Shown in pieces: positions 1 through 8,775 of a stretch of 64,000 bases of DNA. The stretch is taken from the NCBI GenBank assembly GCA_005798825.1, contig SYIL01000015.1, forward strand, positions 1-64,000. Reading direction: 5' to 3'. The notes beneath the pieces are model-generated. The model had not been told where the DNA came from. It ran no database searches and was given only the letters and a program-made list of their open reading frames with translations. A program made the translations under genes and the position numbers. Within the stretch, counting starts at the first letter, position 1, and every line of letters starts with the position of its first letter. Source of the DNA: Bacteroidota bacterium. GTDB lineage: Bacteria; Bacteroidota; Bacteroidia; NS11-12g; UBA955.

Positions 1-833
1 AATCCGGTAATGGGCGGACGTTTTGCAGGCTGATTCAGCGTATTGCTATCCACACCTTTTATGCAATCCATGGAATAGCCGTAAAATTTTGCCACCCGCT
101 CTACCAATTCCATTATGCTCATAAAATCCTTACCTGCAATATTAAAAATACCTTGCGCTCGCTGATCCGCGACCAAAAAACAACCCATAGCCAAATCCTC
201 TGCAAAGGTGGGAGTCCTGTATTGGTCGTTTACCACATTGGCGGGTTTCTGTTGCTTTAGGGTATTAAATGCCCACAAGACAATATTGGTTCTCCTCATA
301 TCAGCCACCAAACCATACACCAATACTGTTCGGATAATACTGTAACTATTGGCATTCTCCATGACCTTTTTTTCACCTTCTAACTTACTCCATCCATAGT
401 AACTCAATGGATTTGCCTCGTCTAGCTCCGTATACATGGGCTTGATTCCATCAAAAATGAAGTCTGTACTCACATATACCAAATGAAATCCCATTTTCTT
501 ACTCAGTTGGGCCAAATGCTCAACGGCAGTAACGTTCAAAGCCAAACATTCTTCGTGTTTAAACTCACAATCATCCACTTGTGTCATTGCTGCAGTATGA
601 ATAACAACATCGGGTAATTCTGATTCCAATAACGCTTGCATCGCTGCAATATCCGTGATGTCTAAAGTTTCGTAACGATATCCCTTGTGTGCAGGATGTC
701 TGTTTACTCCAGACCCGGTAGCCAACAACTCCCAGTTAGGTTGTACCGAAAATAAATCGGTCAACTTTTGTCCCAATAAACCATTGCTTCCTGTAACCAG
801 CACTTTGGTTATTGCCTTTTCCAAAGAGTTCAT
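1..833 (-). CDS. RmlD-like SDR sugar-nucleotide reductase (3' end cut by window edge)
   Basis: The gene begins at the ATG whose complement is 831-833 and reads open to base 1, giving about 277 residues without a stop. The N-terminus has the Rossmann motif VTGSNGLLGQ, followed by ADVVIH-type text (PDVVIHTAAMTQVDDCE), the active-site region YVSTDFIFDG and the SDR pair YYGWSK (YxxxK). This is the pattern of dTDP-4-dehydrorhamnose reductase (RmlD/RfbD)-like proteins, which reduce a 4-keto sugar nucleotide using NAD(P)H in the cytoplasm. No rmlABC genes lie nearby, so the exact substrate is open; Bacteroidota often carry stand-alone RmlD-like SDRs. It is transcribed divergently from the FAH-family gene, with a -7-like box only 4 nt before the ATG. 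The C-terminus is missing. Confidence 0.85.
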   Translation of the reverse strand, partial: MNSLEKAITKVLVTGSNGLLGQKLTDLFSVQPNWELLATGSGVNRHPAHKGYRYETLDITDIAAMQALLESELPDVVIHTAAMTQVDDCEFKHEECLALNVTAVEHLAQLSKKMGFHLVYVSTDFIFDGIKPMYTELDEANPLSYYGWSKLEGEKKVMENANSYSIIRTVLVYGLVADMRRTNIVLWAFNTLKQQKPANVVNDQYRTPTFAEDLAMGCFLVADQRAQGIFNIAGKDFMSIMELVERVAKFYGYSMDCIKGVDSNTLNQPAKRPPITG

Positions 834-837
834 GCTA

Positions 838-844
838 CAAATTA
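838..844 (-). promoter_or_regulatory. -7 box of the RmlD-like gene
   Basis: On the minus strand this reads TAATTTG, a one-base-shorter variant of the Bacteroidota -7 consensus TAnnTTTG. It lies 4 nt before the ATG, so the transcript would start at or next to the start codon. No clear -33 element was identified. Confidence 0.45.
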
Positions 845-902
845 CATCCATTCAACCACATTCACCAAATGTGATTACCCACAGAAACTCCCTAATTAAA
901 CG

Positions 903-910
903 TATTTTTG
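903..910 (+). promoter_or_regulatory. -7 box of the FAH-family gene
   Basis: An exact TAnnTTTG match (TATTTTTG) with only TTGA between it and the ATG at 915. This implies a leaderless or near-leaderless mRNA. Confidence 0.6.
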
Positions 911-914
911 TTGA

Positions 915-1931
915 ATGAAATTGGTCACCTACAAAACCAATGGCCAAACCCAAACCGGCATCGTGGTCAATGGCTCTATTTATCCCCTCCACGCTATCAA
1001 TCCAAGCATCGCCAAAAATATGGCTGAAATGCTCAACGATTGGGAAAATCAAAGTGCGCTTGCCCGAGCAGTAGAGGTCCAAATACTCGAAGGAAATCAT
1101 TCCAATCTGTGTGCGATATACACAGATGCTATGCTTTTGGCTCCTGTCCCTCAACCCACAAGTTGCAGAGATGGGTATGCATTTCGCCAACACGTTGCCG
1201 CCGCACGAAGAAACCGTGGGGTTCCCATGATTCCGGAATTTGACCAATACCCCATTTTCTATTTTACCAACCACAATGCAATCATGGGGCCTGGAAATAT
1301 TCCCTGTATGCCCGATCACTTCCAAAAATTGGATTTTGAACTGGAAATAGCGGTTGTCTTGGGAAAAAGGGGCAGAAACGTAAAAGCACAAGATGCCGAT
1401 CAATATATTGCTGGCTATATGATTATGAACGACATGAGTGCACGTCGCCTCCAAATGGAAGAAATGCTTCTTAACCTAGGACCAGCAAAAGGCAAAGATT
1501 TTAGTACTGTAATCGGACCTTGGCTAGTTACACCCGATGAATTAGATTCCTATAAAATTCCATGCAAAGCAGGTCATATCGGAACAGCATATAATCTGAG
1601 TATGAAGTGCTGGGTCAATAGAAAATTACTGAGTGAAGGGAATGTAGGCGATATGGATTGGACCTTTGCCGAAATAATAGAACGCTGTGCCTATGGCGCA
1701 GATATATACCCCGGAGATGTGATTGGAAGCGGAACCGTTGGAACCGGTTGTTTTTTGGAACTCAATGGAACCGGAAAACTCAACAACCCCGACTATCCCG
1801 AGCAATGGCTCCAAGCAAATGATGTAGTTGAAATGGAAATTACAGCATTGGGTCACCTCAGCAATACGATTGTAAAGGAAAATGACGATTTTAGCATACT
1901 GGCACTAAAAAAAGTCACTTCGTACACTTGA
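915..1931 (+). CDS. Fumarylacetoacetate hydrolase (FAH) family protein
   Basis: A 338-residue soluble protein. The FAH fold signature is visible in the centre: KLDFELEIAVVLGKRGRNV (residues 139-156), with acidic metal ligands expected at E142 and E144 and a third at D173 in MNDMSARRLQ. Family members hydrolyse carbon-carbon bonds or hydrate/decarboxylate 2-oxo acids in catabolism of aromatics and related compounds, using a divalent metal. The length (about 330-340) and the N-terminal extension fit the longer FAH-domain proteins, which include fumarylacetoacetase-like enzymes. No other tyrosine-degradation gene is adjacent, so the specific reaction is not assigned. The ATG at 915 sits immediately after a strong -7 box. 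The gene ends 27 bp before the convergent DUF5916 gene. Confidence 0.88.
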   Translation: MKLVTYKTNGQTQTGIVVNGSIYPLHAINPSIAKNMAEMLNDWENQSALARAVEVQILEGNHSNLCAIYTDAMLLAPVPQPTSCRDGYAFRQHVAAARRNRGVPMIPEFDQYPIFYFTNHNAIMGPGNIPCMPDHFQKLDFELEIAVVLGKRGRNVKAQDADQYIAGYMIMNDMSARRLQMEEMLLNLGPAKGKDFSTVIGPWLVTPDELDSYKIPCKAGHIGTAYNLSMKCWVNRKLLSEGNVGDMDWTFAEIIERCAYGADIYPGDVIGSGTVGTGCFLELNGTGKLNNPDYPEQWLQANDVVEMEITALGHLSNTIVKENDDFSILALKKVTSYT

Positions 1932-1958
1932 TAAACGAAAACCACTGTACATTACTGT

Positions 1959-4292
1959 TCATTGAATCCAATACACCCATTTTAAAGCCACACTTCTATT
2001 GCTGGCTGCTAGATACTGATTTTGCTGTGGCGATACAGTAATAAACCGATCGTAATTTTGAGAATATACCAAGAAAAAATCACTCATTGGTCTATATCGC
2101 CATTGAAACCGAATGTTTAGATTCATTTTCTCTGTTTGTGTATTGTATTGCAAAAATCCCGAAATGTATTGAATTGTGCTTACACTATATTCAGTCTTCA
2201 AGGCCACTAAATTGATATTTGCACTCACACTATCAACCATATTTATATTGATATGTCTCCAATTCACAGACATTACCAGTTTTGGCAATTGGCGTCTACC
2301 TATCCGGGGAACGCGATATACTAAAGAATTGTTATACTCTATTTTTTTTCCTTGAAAATAGCCGCCAATTAAAAGATCTACAGTCACATTGAGTGGCTTT
2401 CGGGAATTAGATTCAAACCCAGAATGAAACGATATCCATTCATATTTTCCCGGCAAAAAAAAGTATTTTTTACCCAAGGGGTCAAATGGAAATAACAGCC
2501 GATAATAATTTTGCTGAAGAGACAAATGAAAAACAGGACTCTTCTGAAAAATAACATTATAGCCCAATTTTGTAAATGACTCAGTGATGCTGAAAATGCT
2601 ATCGTAATAACTACTATTGTATGCTGAAAACGAATGATTATTTATTCGCCCAGAGCCAGAGGGATAAAAAGTATAGGTCAAAATTGGCTCTAATCTCCAA
2701 TAATCTAATTTTACAATTTGTTTCGTTTTGGGGTCATAATTGTCGGTTCTAGGAACAAAACCTGATCTTGCAAAAAATGTTTTGGCTGCATATTCATGAT
2801 TCCACATGACAAGCCAATTGTTGTCCCGGTAACGCAAAAAAGTAGCGTGGGCAAAACCATTGTTTGCCAAAATCCCGGGATATATTGATTTTTGAATAAG
2901 CGCCTTGCCGATCCATTGATTGGTTTTAGACAAAAAATTACACTCCGTTCCCACTACTGTATTAAAATCTGGGCTGATAATTTCTTTTCCCTGCGATACA
3001 TCCCAGCGTTTGATTGATTGGCCTAAGCATTGATCATTCACCCATATAAATGCAATGTTAGACGCATCCAATATCTTTTTTTGAACAGAAAAAACAGTGT
3101 AGTTAACCATAGGAACATATTTTGACAAATCGGTTTTTTCCATTGCTTGTGTAGTAATATTCATAAAGCCTAAGCGCAATCCATCACCCAACTTTCCCGA
3201 CAAGCGCACACCACCCAAAATTGGCACAGAACCGCCCTCACCCATCCCAATTCTTCGAGAAAAAAAAGGCCTGATTTGCCTAAATCCGAAATTGGCAAAT
3301 AAGTCACTGTTTTCAGTGAAAAATTGTCTTCTTTCAGGAAAAAAAAGACTGTACTGGCTTAAGTTTATTTGCTGTTCATCTATATCCACTTGCGCAAAAT
3401 CAGGATTTGCTGTAACGTCTAAATTTAAACTAGTTGTAACTGCTAATTTGGCGTTAATTCCCAATTTGGGTGCATTGGATACCTTATTTTTCCAGGCAAT
3501 AGGGCTACCCTGAAACCCCTGAGAAGCAATAGAACTGAGGTAGGGAATCAAGACTAAATTGAGGGATTTTTTTTCATTTCTACCATCCTTAAAACGAAAA
3601 GAATCGCAAAAAACGAGAGAACTTACATTAAAAGTTCGGGGCACCCTAGAAAAATTTGAAACCTCATTGTTTTTAAAATCCAATCGAGCCACATTAAAGC
3701 CCCAAACATCAACCCCAGGACTGAATCGAATACTTTGCAAAGGAATGGCGAATTCTGCTACCCAATAACCATCAAACTGGTGTGTTTCGCTAAACCAAAC
3801 TTGATCCCAAGCCGTTGTAACACCAAATCCACCTCCGCCTTCAACAGAACCTTCTCTTTGAGAATTGTAGGGCGTAACACCAAATGAAAACCCGTTCTGA
3901 CCATCCTTAAATGGCGAGAGAGTCAATACCACAGCATCATTGTTTATTACGCTAAAATCACGTTTAAGTCCTTGCACAACAAATCGTTTTTCTGGGTTGC
4001 GATTTTCACAAATGAAAATCGCATACAGGTATTTGTTGTTATAAGCAAAAGCAAAGCGGGTATTGGTATTTGCATTGGATGTATCGTAAGGAAAAAATTG
4101 GGTGAACTTTCGGTTTGGGGAATTCACAAAAGCGCTTACCCAAGCAGAATCATTTAATAAACCATCGATGACTATTTCCTTTGGGGTATATGCAATAGAA
4201 AGAGGCCTAGGAGCTTCTGTAATACTCTGTGCACCAATAAATTGTACCCAAAAAATAGAAACCATCAGAATGTAATAGTACCGAATTATCAT
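1959..4292 (-). CDS. DUF5916 protein with N-terminal CBM9-like domain
   Basis: A 777-residue exported protein. A signal peptide (residues 1-21, ending FIGAQS) precedes a carbohydrate-binding-module-9-like beta-sandwich (about residues 35-230, from KEIVIDGLLNDSAW). The long C-terminal DUF5916 region carries the hallmark FFTENSDLF and RPFFSRRIG and is rich in alternating aromatic strands, consistent with an outer-membrane beta-barrel. Function is unknown in the family; related proteins are often described as putative membrane-associated hydrolases or carbohydrate-binding proteins. Its ATG overlaps the stop of the lytic-transglycosylase-like gene by one base (TAATG), so it is the last cistron of a tatA-gatA-LT-DUF5916 operon. 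The family call is strong; any enzymatic role is unproven. Confidence 0.85.
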   Translation of the reverse strand: MIIRYYYILMVSIFWVQFIGAQSITEAPRPLSIAYTPKEIVIDGLLNDSAWVSAFVNSPNRKFTQFFPYDTSNANTNTRFAFAYNNKYLYAIFICENRNPEKRFVVQGLKRDFSVINNDAVVLTLSPFKDGQNGFSFGVTPYNSQREGSVEGGGGFGVTTAWDQVWFSETHQFDGYWVAEFAIPLQSIRFSPGVDVWGFNVARLDFKNNEVSNFSRVPRTFNVSSLVFCDSFRFKDGRNEKKSLNLVLIPYLSSIASQGFQGSPIAWKNKVSNAPKLGINAKLAVTTSLNLDVTANPDFAQVDIDEQQINLSQYSLFFPERRQFFTENSDLFANFGFRQIRPFFSRRIGMGEGGSVPILGGVRLSGKLGDGLRLGFMNITTQAMEKTDLSKYVPMVNYTVFSVQKKILDASNIAFIWVNDQCLGQSIKRWDVSQGKEIISPDFNTVVGTECNFLSKTNQWIGKALIQKSIYPGILANNGFAHATFLRYRDNNWLVMWNHEYAAKTFFARSGFVPRTDNYDPKTKQIVKLDYWRLEPILTYTFYPSGSGRINNHSFSAYNSSYYDSIFSITESFTKLGYNVIFQKSPVFHLSLQQNYYRLLFPFDPLGKKYFFLPGKYEWISFHSGFESNSRKPLNVTVDLLIGGYFQGKKIEYNNSLVYRVPRIGRRQLPKLVMSVNWRHININMVDSVSANINLVALKTEYSVSTIQYISGFLQYNTQTEKMNLNIRFQWRYRPMSDFFLVYSQNYDRFITVSPQQNQYLAASNRSVALKWVYWIQ

Positions 4293-5566
4293 TAATCTGA
4301 ACCAGCGATTTTGCGTTTTTGGGAGATGCTAAGAGAATTTAATTTTTTATAATATCCGTTTCGCTTTAGGGGTACATAAAATTTTAGCATAGAACCTACC
4401 CTCAAATTATTGCCCCGTAGCGAATTCCAATGGGTTAATTGCTTGGGCGTGCAATCAAAAATATCACTGAGCGTATAAATAGCATCACCCGATTTTATGC
4501 GGTAATACACCCATGTTTTCTTATTATTGTCAACCGCAAAATTAGATTTGGGTATAGGGTGTGTTACAGATGCTGAATCGGTGGGAGATACATCAGACTT
4601 TACAACAACAACCATCGCTAAAGAATCTCCATTATGGACGCTTGATGTATCCAATACAATTCCTGGAATCACCCCCGACTCAATTGTAATCCAGCTGGCT
4701 ATTGAATCTCTTTTTTCATTGAACAACAATGCAATATGGGCAGGCAATTTAACATTACAAGGGATGCCCAAAAACGGAACCATATCAGCACGAAATTCCG
4801 GATTCAAACTTCTCAAATCCGACAAACTCAAGCCAAATTTTTCGGTCAATATTGAAAAGGGTAGAACCGTATTAACCGATTTAACTTCTACGGCATCAAT
4901 TTCTTTTACAACAATTGGCTCAATGCCATATTGCTTTGCATGGTGAAGAACCATCAATGCAGCATAAAATTGTATCACTGGTAAGCACTCCTCGGGCTCT
5001 AATTCATTATAAATATGGGTAAACTCTAAATCTCCTCCCAATTTATGAATAACCTGATTCAAACGAATTGGGCCGATTCGAAAAGCCGTAATTACTTTTA
5101 ACCAATCCCCGTAAATATGATATAAATCACGCAGGTACAAACAAGCTGCCTCTGTAGATTTTTCTGGATCACGGCGTTCATCAAACGAGGCTACTTCTTT
5201 GAGGTTGTATTTTTTTCCAATTGTATATGACAAAGGCCAGATGCCCGATGCACCACTTTCATCGCGGTAACGAGGCTCAAATCCTGAACTTCCAGCAGGA
5301 ATATATTTTACAAACCATGGAAGTCCATATTTCTCTTGAATTCTTTCGATTTTTTCCCCATAATATTGCAAACGACCATAAAAAATAGACGTACTTTCAT
5401 TTTCGTTTTTTAGCCAATCATTGACTGTTGTTTCTATTTCTTCACAATAAAAATACGGCAATCCCCTAACCTCTAATGTTTTTAAACGCAACTGAATATC
5501 GTTTTGCCCCATAGCCAGGCCGCAAACCAAAAACAATAGTATGATGAGCGTACTTTTCAATTTCAT
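4292..5566 (-). CDS. MltD-like lytic transglycosylase fold with LysM, probably catalytically dead
   Basis: A 424-residue exported protein. Signal peptide (1-20, ending GLAMG), an SLT/GH23-like domain (about 60-200; recognisable ESGASGIWPL, FDERRDPEKSTEAA and YGDWLKVITAF), and a C-terminal LysM (about 354-402) for peptidoglycan binding; residues 229-275 resemble a second degenerate LysM. MltD-type enzymes cleave MurNAc-GlcNAc bonds using one catalytic glutamate in a VESxF motif. Here that motif reads IPAGSSGFEP, with serine (S93) in the glutamate position, and the conserved YNAGP motif reads FRIGP. I infer loss of lytic activity and a possible peptidoglycan-binding or scaffold role. The ATG overlaps the gatA stop by 4 nt (ATGA), and the 3' end overlaps DUF5916. 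Confidence 0.82.
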   Translation of the reverse strand: MKLKSTLIILLFLVCGLAMGQNDIQLRLKTLEVRGLPYFYCEEIETTVNDWLKNENESTSIFYGRLQYYGEKIERIQEKYGLPWFVKYIPAGSSGFEPRYRDESGASGIWPLSYTIGKKYNLKEVASFDERRDPEKSTEAACLYLRDLYHIYGDWLKVITAFRIGPIRLNQVIHKLGGDLEFTHIYNELEPEECLPVIQFYAALMVLHHAKQYGIEPIVVKEIDAVEVKSVNTVLPFSILTEKFGLSLSDLRSLNPEFRADMVPFLGIPCNVKLPAHIALLFNEKRDSIASWITIESGVIPGIVLDTSSVHNGDSLAMVVVVKSDVSPTDSASVTHPIPKSNFAVDNNKKTWVYYRIKSGDAIYTLSDIFDCTPKQLTHWNSLRGNNLRVGSMLKFYVPLKRNGYYKKLNSLSISQKRKIAGSD

Positions 5567-6987
5567 CCCAGGGTGTCCTCCAACAATTTTGACAAGTCAA
5601 ATAATTTCTGTTCTTCCAAAATACCCGTCATCAATTGTACACCAAAAGGCAGACCCGCCTGCGTTTTTCCCGAAGGTATTGAAAGAGATGGGTTGCCCGA
5701 CAAATTGGCTTGAACAGTCAGTAAATCAGCCATATACATGGCTATTGGATCGCTCGATTTTTCACCTAATTTAAAGGCCGGCGTACTGGTAGTTGGCAAT
5801 AAAATTGCATCCGTATTCTGCAAAATCTTTTCTGTCTCAATCCGAATGAGCTGCCGAACTTTCTGGGCTTTATTATAATACGCATCATACTGATCACTAC
5901 TGAGAACAAATGTACCCAGCATAATTCGGCGCTTCACCTCTTCGCCAAATCCCTCAGTGCGCGATAGGGTATAGGTAGAATCTAAATCTTTCGCATTTGC
6001 ACTGCGTTTTCCATACAACATACCGCTGTAGCGAGACAAATTACTCGAAGCCTCTGCCGTTGTTAAAACATAATAGGTTGGAACCAAATAATCGAGTAAG
6101 GGAAAATCAAAATAAGAAATTTCGTGTCCCGAATCTTCCAGTTTTTGAATCAACTCAAGCATATGTGCCTTAATTTCTACGTCTATTCCCTCACCAAAAA
6201 CACCCTGTTTCATTACAGCAAATTTTGCCTTTTTGGGCGCAACAGGATTGGTGTAAGGAATGGCCTTTTGTTGATACATACTCGCATCCTGACCATCAGC
6301 ACCAGCCATAATTTCTGTCAGTAGTACACAATCTTCCAAACTTTGTGTCATCGGTCCTATTTGGTCAAAACTCGATGCATAGGCCAATAATCCCCACCTA
6401 GAAATCAAGCCATACGTGGGCTTAAATCCAAAAATTCCCGTAAACGAAGCTGGCTGACGAATTGACCCCCCCGTGTCACTACCCAAAGCTGCATGGGCCA
6501 TTTTCGCTTGGACAGCAACTGCACTTCCCCCCGAAGAACCTCCCGGAACCCGGGTTAAATCAACGGCGTTTAACACAGGGCCAAATGCACTGTTTTCATT
6601 GCTAGCACCCATGGCAAATTCGTCGCAATTGGTTCGACCAATTAAAATAGCATCCTCATCCAACAAACGTTGAACCACGGTCGAATTATACAAAGATTCA
6701 AATCCTTCCAATATTTTGGATGAAGCCCCAACCCGATGGTTTTTGTATGCCAACACATCTTTTAAGGCGATAACAACACCTGCCAATCGACCAGCGGTTC
6801 CCGCCTTAACCTTAGAATCAATGTATTTGGCCCGAGTCTTTGATTCCAATGCCCACACCTCCAAAAATGCATTAAGATGACGATTTTCCTCAATATTTTT
6901 TAGATAATATTCAACCAATGCCACACAAGTAATATGGCCAGAATTCAGGCTTTCTCGAATTGCTGAAATCCGACTGTAGTGTTCCAA
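5563..6987 (-). CDS. gatA: Asp/Glu-tRNA amidotransferase subunit A
   Basis: A 474-residue amidase-signature enzyme, the glutaminase subunit of GatCAB. It releases ammonia from glutamine for transamidation of Glu-tRNA(Gln) and/or Asp-tRNA(Asn) in the cytoplasm. The catalytic Lys-cisSer-Ser triad is visible: K76 in VVIALKD, S151 in PGGSSGGS and S175 in DTGGSIRQP, spaced as in characterised GatA proteins. Length is typical. gatB and gatC are not in the window, which is common in Bacteroidota where the subunits are scattered. The gene starts 2 nt after tatA and its stop overlaps the next ATG (ATGA), so it sits inside a four-gene operon. Confidence 0.96.
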   Translation of the reverse strand: MEHYSRISAIRESLNSGHITCVALVEYYLKNIEENRHLNAFLEVWALESKTRAKYIDSKVKAGTAGRLAGVVIALKDVLAYKNHRVGASSKILEGFESLYNSTVVQRLLDEDAILIGRTNCDEFAMGASNENSAFGPVLNAVDLTRVPGGSSGGSAVAVQAKMAHAALGSDTGGSIRQPASFTGIFGFKPTYGLISRWGLLAYASSFDQIGPMTQSLEDCVLLTEIMAGADGQDASMYQQKAIPYTNPVAPKKAKFAVMKQGVFGEGIDVEIKAHMLELIQKLEDSGHEISYFDFPLLDYLVPTYYVLTTAEASSNLSRYSGMLYGKRSANAKDLDSTYTLSRTEGFGEEVKRRIMLGTFVLSSDQYDAYYNKAQKVRQLIRIETEKILQNTDAILLPTTSTPAFKLGEKSSDPIAMYMADLLTVQANLSGNPSLSIPSGKTQAGLPFGVQLMTGILEEQKLFDLSKLLEDTLG

Positions 6988-6989
6988 GG

Positions 6990-7238
6990 TTAATCCTTGT
7001 TTTTTTTTGGTTCTTCTGATTGTTTTGGTTCTTCTGGTTTAGATTCTTCATCCATGCCCTTGCGAACTTCTGCGCCAAGATTGTTTTTTGCATCTTGAAA
7101 CTCACGCACACCCTTTCCCAAACCACGCATAAGTTCAGGAATTTTTTTGCCACCAAAGAGCAATAAAACCAATACCAAAATCCAAATCCATTCTTGTGAC
7201 CCCAAACCCAAAAACAATAAATGTTGACTATTCATCAT
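6990..7238 (-). CDS. tatA: Twin-arginine translocase subunit TatA/E
   Basis: An 82-residue protein with the classic TatA layout: one N-terminal membrane helix (about residues 12-28, [16 protein letters not shown]), a Phe-Gly hinge, an amphipathic helix ([16 protein letters not shown]) and a charged, Glu/Lys/Pro-rich cytoplasmic tail. TatA multimers form the conducting part of the Tat system that exports folded proteins. tatC is not in the window. The first codons are ATG ATG; the second is an equally good start. A -7 box (TATTTTTG) lies 4 nt upstream of the first ATG, and gatA follows after 2 nt, so tatA leads the operon. Confidence 0.93.
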   Translation of the reverse strand: MMNSQHLLFLGLGSQEWIWILVLVLLLFGGKKIPELMRGLGKGVREFQDAKNNLGAEVRKGMDEESKPEEPKQSEEPKKNKD

Positions 7239-7242
7239 ATTT

Positions 7243-7250
7243 CAAAAATA
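7243..7250 (-). promoter_or_regulatory. -7 box of the tatA-gatA operon
   Basis: The minus strand reads TATTTTTG, an exact TAnnTTTG match, separated from the first tatA ATG by AAAT. This implies an almost absent leader. Confidence 0.6.
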
Positions 7251-7306
7251 CTACAAAAATTGAGAGATTTCTATCAATAGTTATACAATCGAAATACGAA
7301 CATATT

Positions 7307-8638
7307 TTATTCATTAATTGTCCAATTTGCCTTGTCCATCTGATTAAACTGCCAAGGTGCGCCATTATTTTCAATATTGCCAAACATATTGTTTAATCCA
7401 CCTGGTGCAGCGCTTTTTTCCATGACCTGATATTGTCGCATTTGGACAATAATGTCCAAGGGATTAATATTAATTGGACAGGCGTCAACACAAGCATTGC
7501 AAGTCGTACATGCCCACAATTCTTCGGCACTGATATAGGAATGTAAATCTTTGCCGTCCGTAAATTTTTCCAATAAAGAGCCTCCAGATTTGATAGAACG
7601 GTCGAGGCCTTCACCCATCTCTTCTAAACGATCTCGGGTATCCATCATCACCTTACGGGGTGAGAGCAATTTTCCGGTAAGTGTGGCAGGACAAACACTG
7701 CTGCATCTTCCACACTCGGTACACGAATAAGCATCCATGAGATTTTTCCAGCTAAGATCTTGAACATCCTTCGCACCAAAACCCGCTGGGGGTTCATACC
7801 CCACTGGGGGCTGCGCTGATGGGTCCATCATTAACTTAACTTCTGTCGTTACATACTCCAAATTGGCAAATTCACCCCTGGGTTTCAAGGGGGTATAGTA
7901 GACATTGGGAAAACTCATAATAATATGCCAATGCTTGCTGTAAGGGACATAATTTAAAAAAATTATGATTCCCACAAAATGAGACCACCAAAACAAACGC
8001 TCCAATAATTTCAATGTAGAGGGTTCGAGTCCCTGAAAAAAGCCCACAAAAAATTGACTTACTGGAAAACTGCAATGGGCATCAAATCCCGGAACATGTT
8101 TGTGGACCAGAACTTGCTCAACTGCATTCATATTTAACAAAGCCAACATCAACAGAATCTCAACAACCAAAATAACGGTCGCATCTATTGTTGGCCAACC
8201 CTTCAATTCTGGCATATTTAATCGGGGCAACTGTGTTATGAACCGACGGCCTAAAAAAACCAAACAAGCCACAATAACCCCCGCTGCCAAAATCTCAAAA
8301 AAGCCTATTGCCCAGTTGTATAAGGATCCAAGATATGGTTCAAAAAATCTGTGGGTGCCCAAAAGTCCATCTATCAAAATCTCCAATACCTCAATATTGA
8401 TAAGGACAAAGCCTGCATAAATAAGTATGTGAAAAAAACCTGCAATAGGACGCAGCACCATTTTACTCTGTCCCAATGCCACAAATACCAATTGCTTCCA
8501 ACGGGCTAGCGGATTATTGCTTAAATCTAATTTGCGGCCGAGAAAAATATTGCGGCGAATAAATTGTACCCGTTTGGTAAAAATTGCAATGCCAATGCAT
8601 AGTACAAATACAAACATTACCTGTTCTATAACTTCCAT
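7307..8638 (-). CDS. Membrane-bound 4Fe-4S dicluster electron-transfer protein (HdrD/DsrM-like half)
   Basis: 443 residues from the ATG at 8638, chosen because a perfect -7 box lies 6 nt upstream; the frame stays open to 8701. About five hydrophobic helices fill the first 250 residues (HILIYAGFVLIN, LAAGVIVACLVFLG, ILLMLALLNM), like the NarI/DsrM-type membrane domain. Two CX2CX2CX3CP clusters follow (CTECGRCSSVCP and CTTCNACVDACP), which bind [4Fe-4S]. Such proteins pass electrons between quinone and a soluble partner. Related Bacteroidota loci usually place a CCG-domain (heterodisulfide-reductase-like) gene next; here the downstream gene is tatA. The exact electron donor and acceptor cannot be told. 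Confidence 0.85.
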   Translation of the reverse strand: MEVIEQVMFVFVLCIGIAIFTKRVQFIRRNIFLGRKLDLSNNPLARWKQLVFVALGQSKMVLRPIAGFFHILIYAGFVLINIEVLEILIDGLLGTHRFFEPYLGSLYNWAIGFFEILAAGVIVACLVFLGRRFITQLPRLNMPELKGWPTIDATVILVVEILLMLALLNMNAVEQVLVHKHVPGFDAHCSFPVSQFFVGFFQGLEPSTLKLLERLFWWSHFVGIIIFLNYVPYSKHWHIIMSFPNVYYTPLKPRGEFANLEYVTTEVKLMMDPSAQPPVGYEPPAGFGAKDVQDLSWKNLMDAYSCTECGRCSSVCPATLTGKLLSPRKVMMDTRDRLEEMGEGLDRSIKSGGSLLEKFTDGKDLHSYISAEELWACTTCNACVDACPININPLDIIVQMRQYQVMEKSAAPGGLNNMFGNIENNGAPWQFNQMDKANWTINE

Positions 8639-8644
8639 GCGATG

Positions 8645-8652
8645 CAAAATTA
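8645..8652 (-). promoter_or_regulatory. -7 box of the Fe-S membrane protein gene
   Basis: The minus strand reads TAATTTTG, an exact consensus match, 6 nt before the ATG at 8638. It argues against the longer reading frame that would start at 8701. Confidence 0.6.
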
Positions 8653-8775
8653 GTAAAAAAGCTCCAAGGTCTGGTATTCTCGAATAACAGAATTCGCTCA
8701 TTGGTAAATTTTTTCAATGCCAAAAAAACAAATGCGAACCCCACCCAGTAGGTTTACTTGTTTGGTTCTCAAAAT

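Noticed and set aside
852..1454. A 200-codon open frame antisense to the FAH-family gene
   Set aside because: It is a shadow of a well-supported gene, has no recognisable motif, and its start region overlaps the divergent promoters.
8018..8034. AGGGTTCGAGTCCCT, resembling a tRNA T-arm
   Set aside because: It lies inside the Fe-S protein coding region and no acceptor stem, D-arm or anticodon arm can be formed around it.
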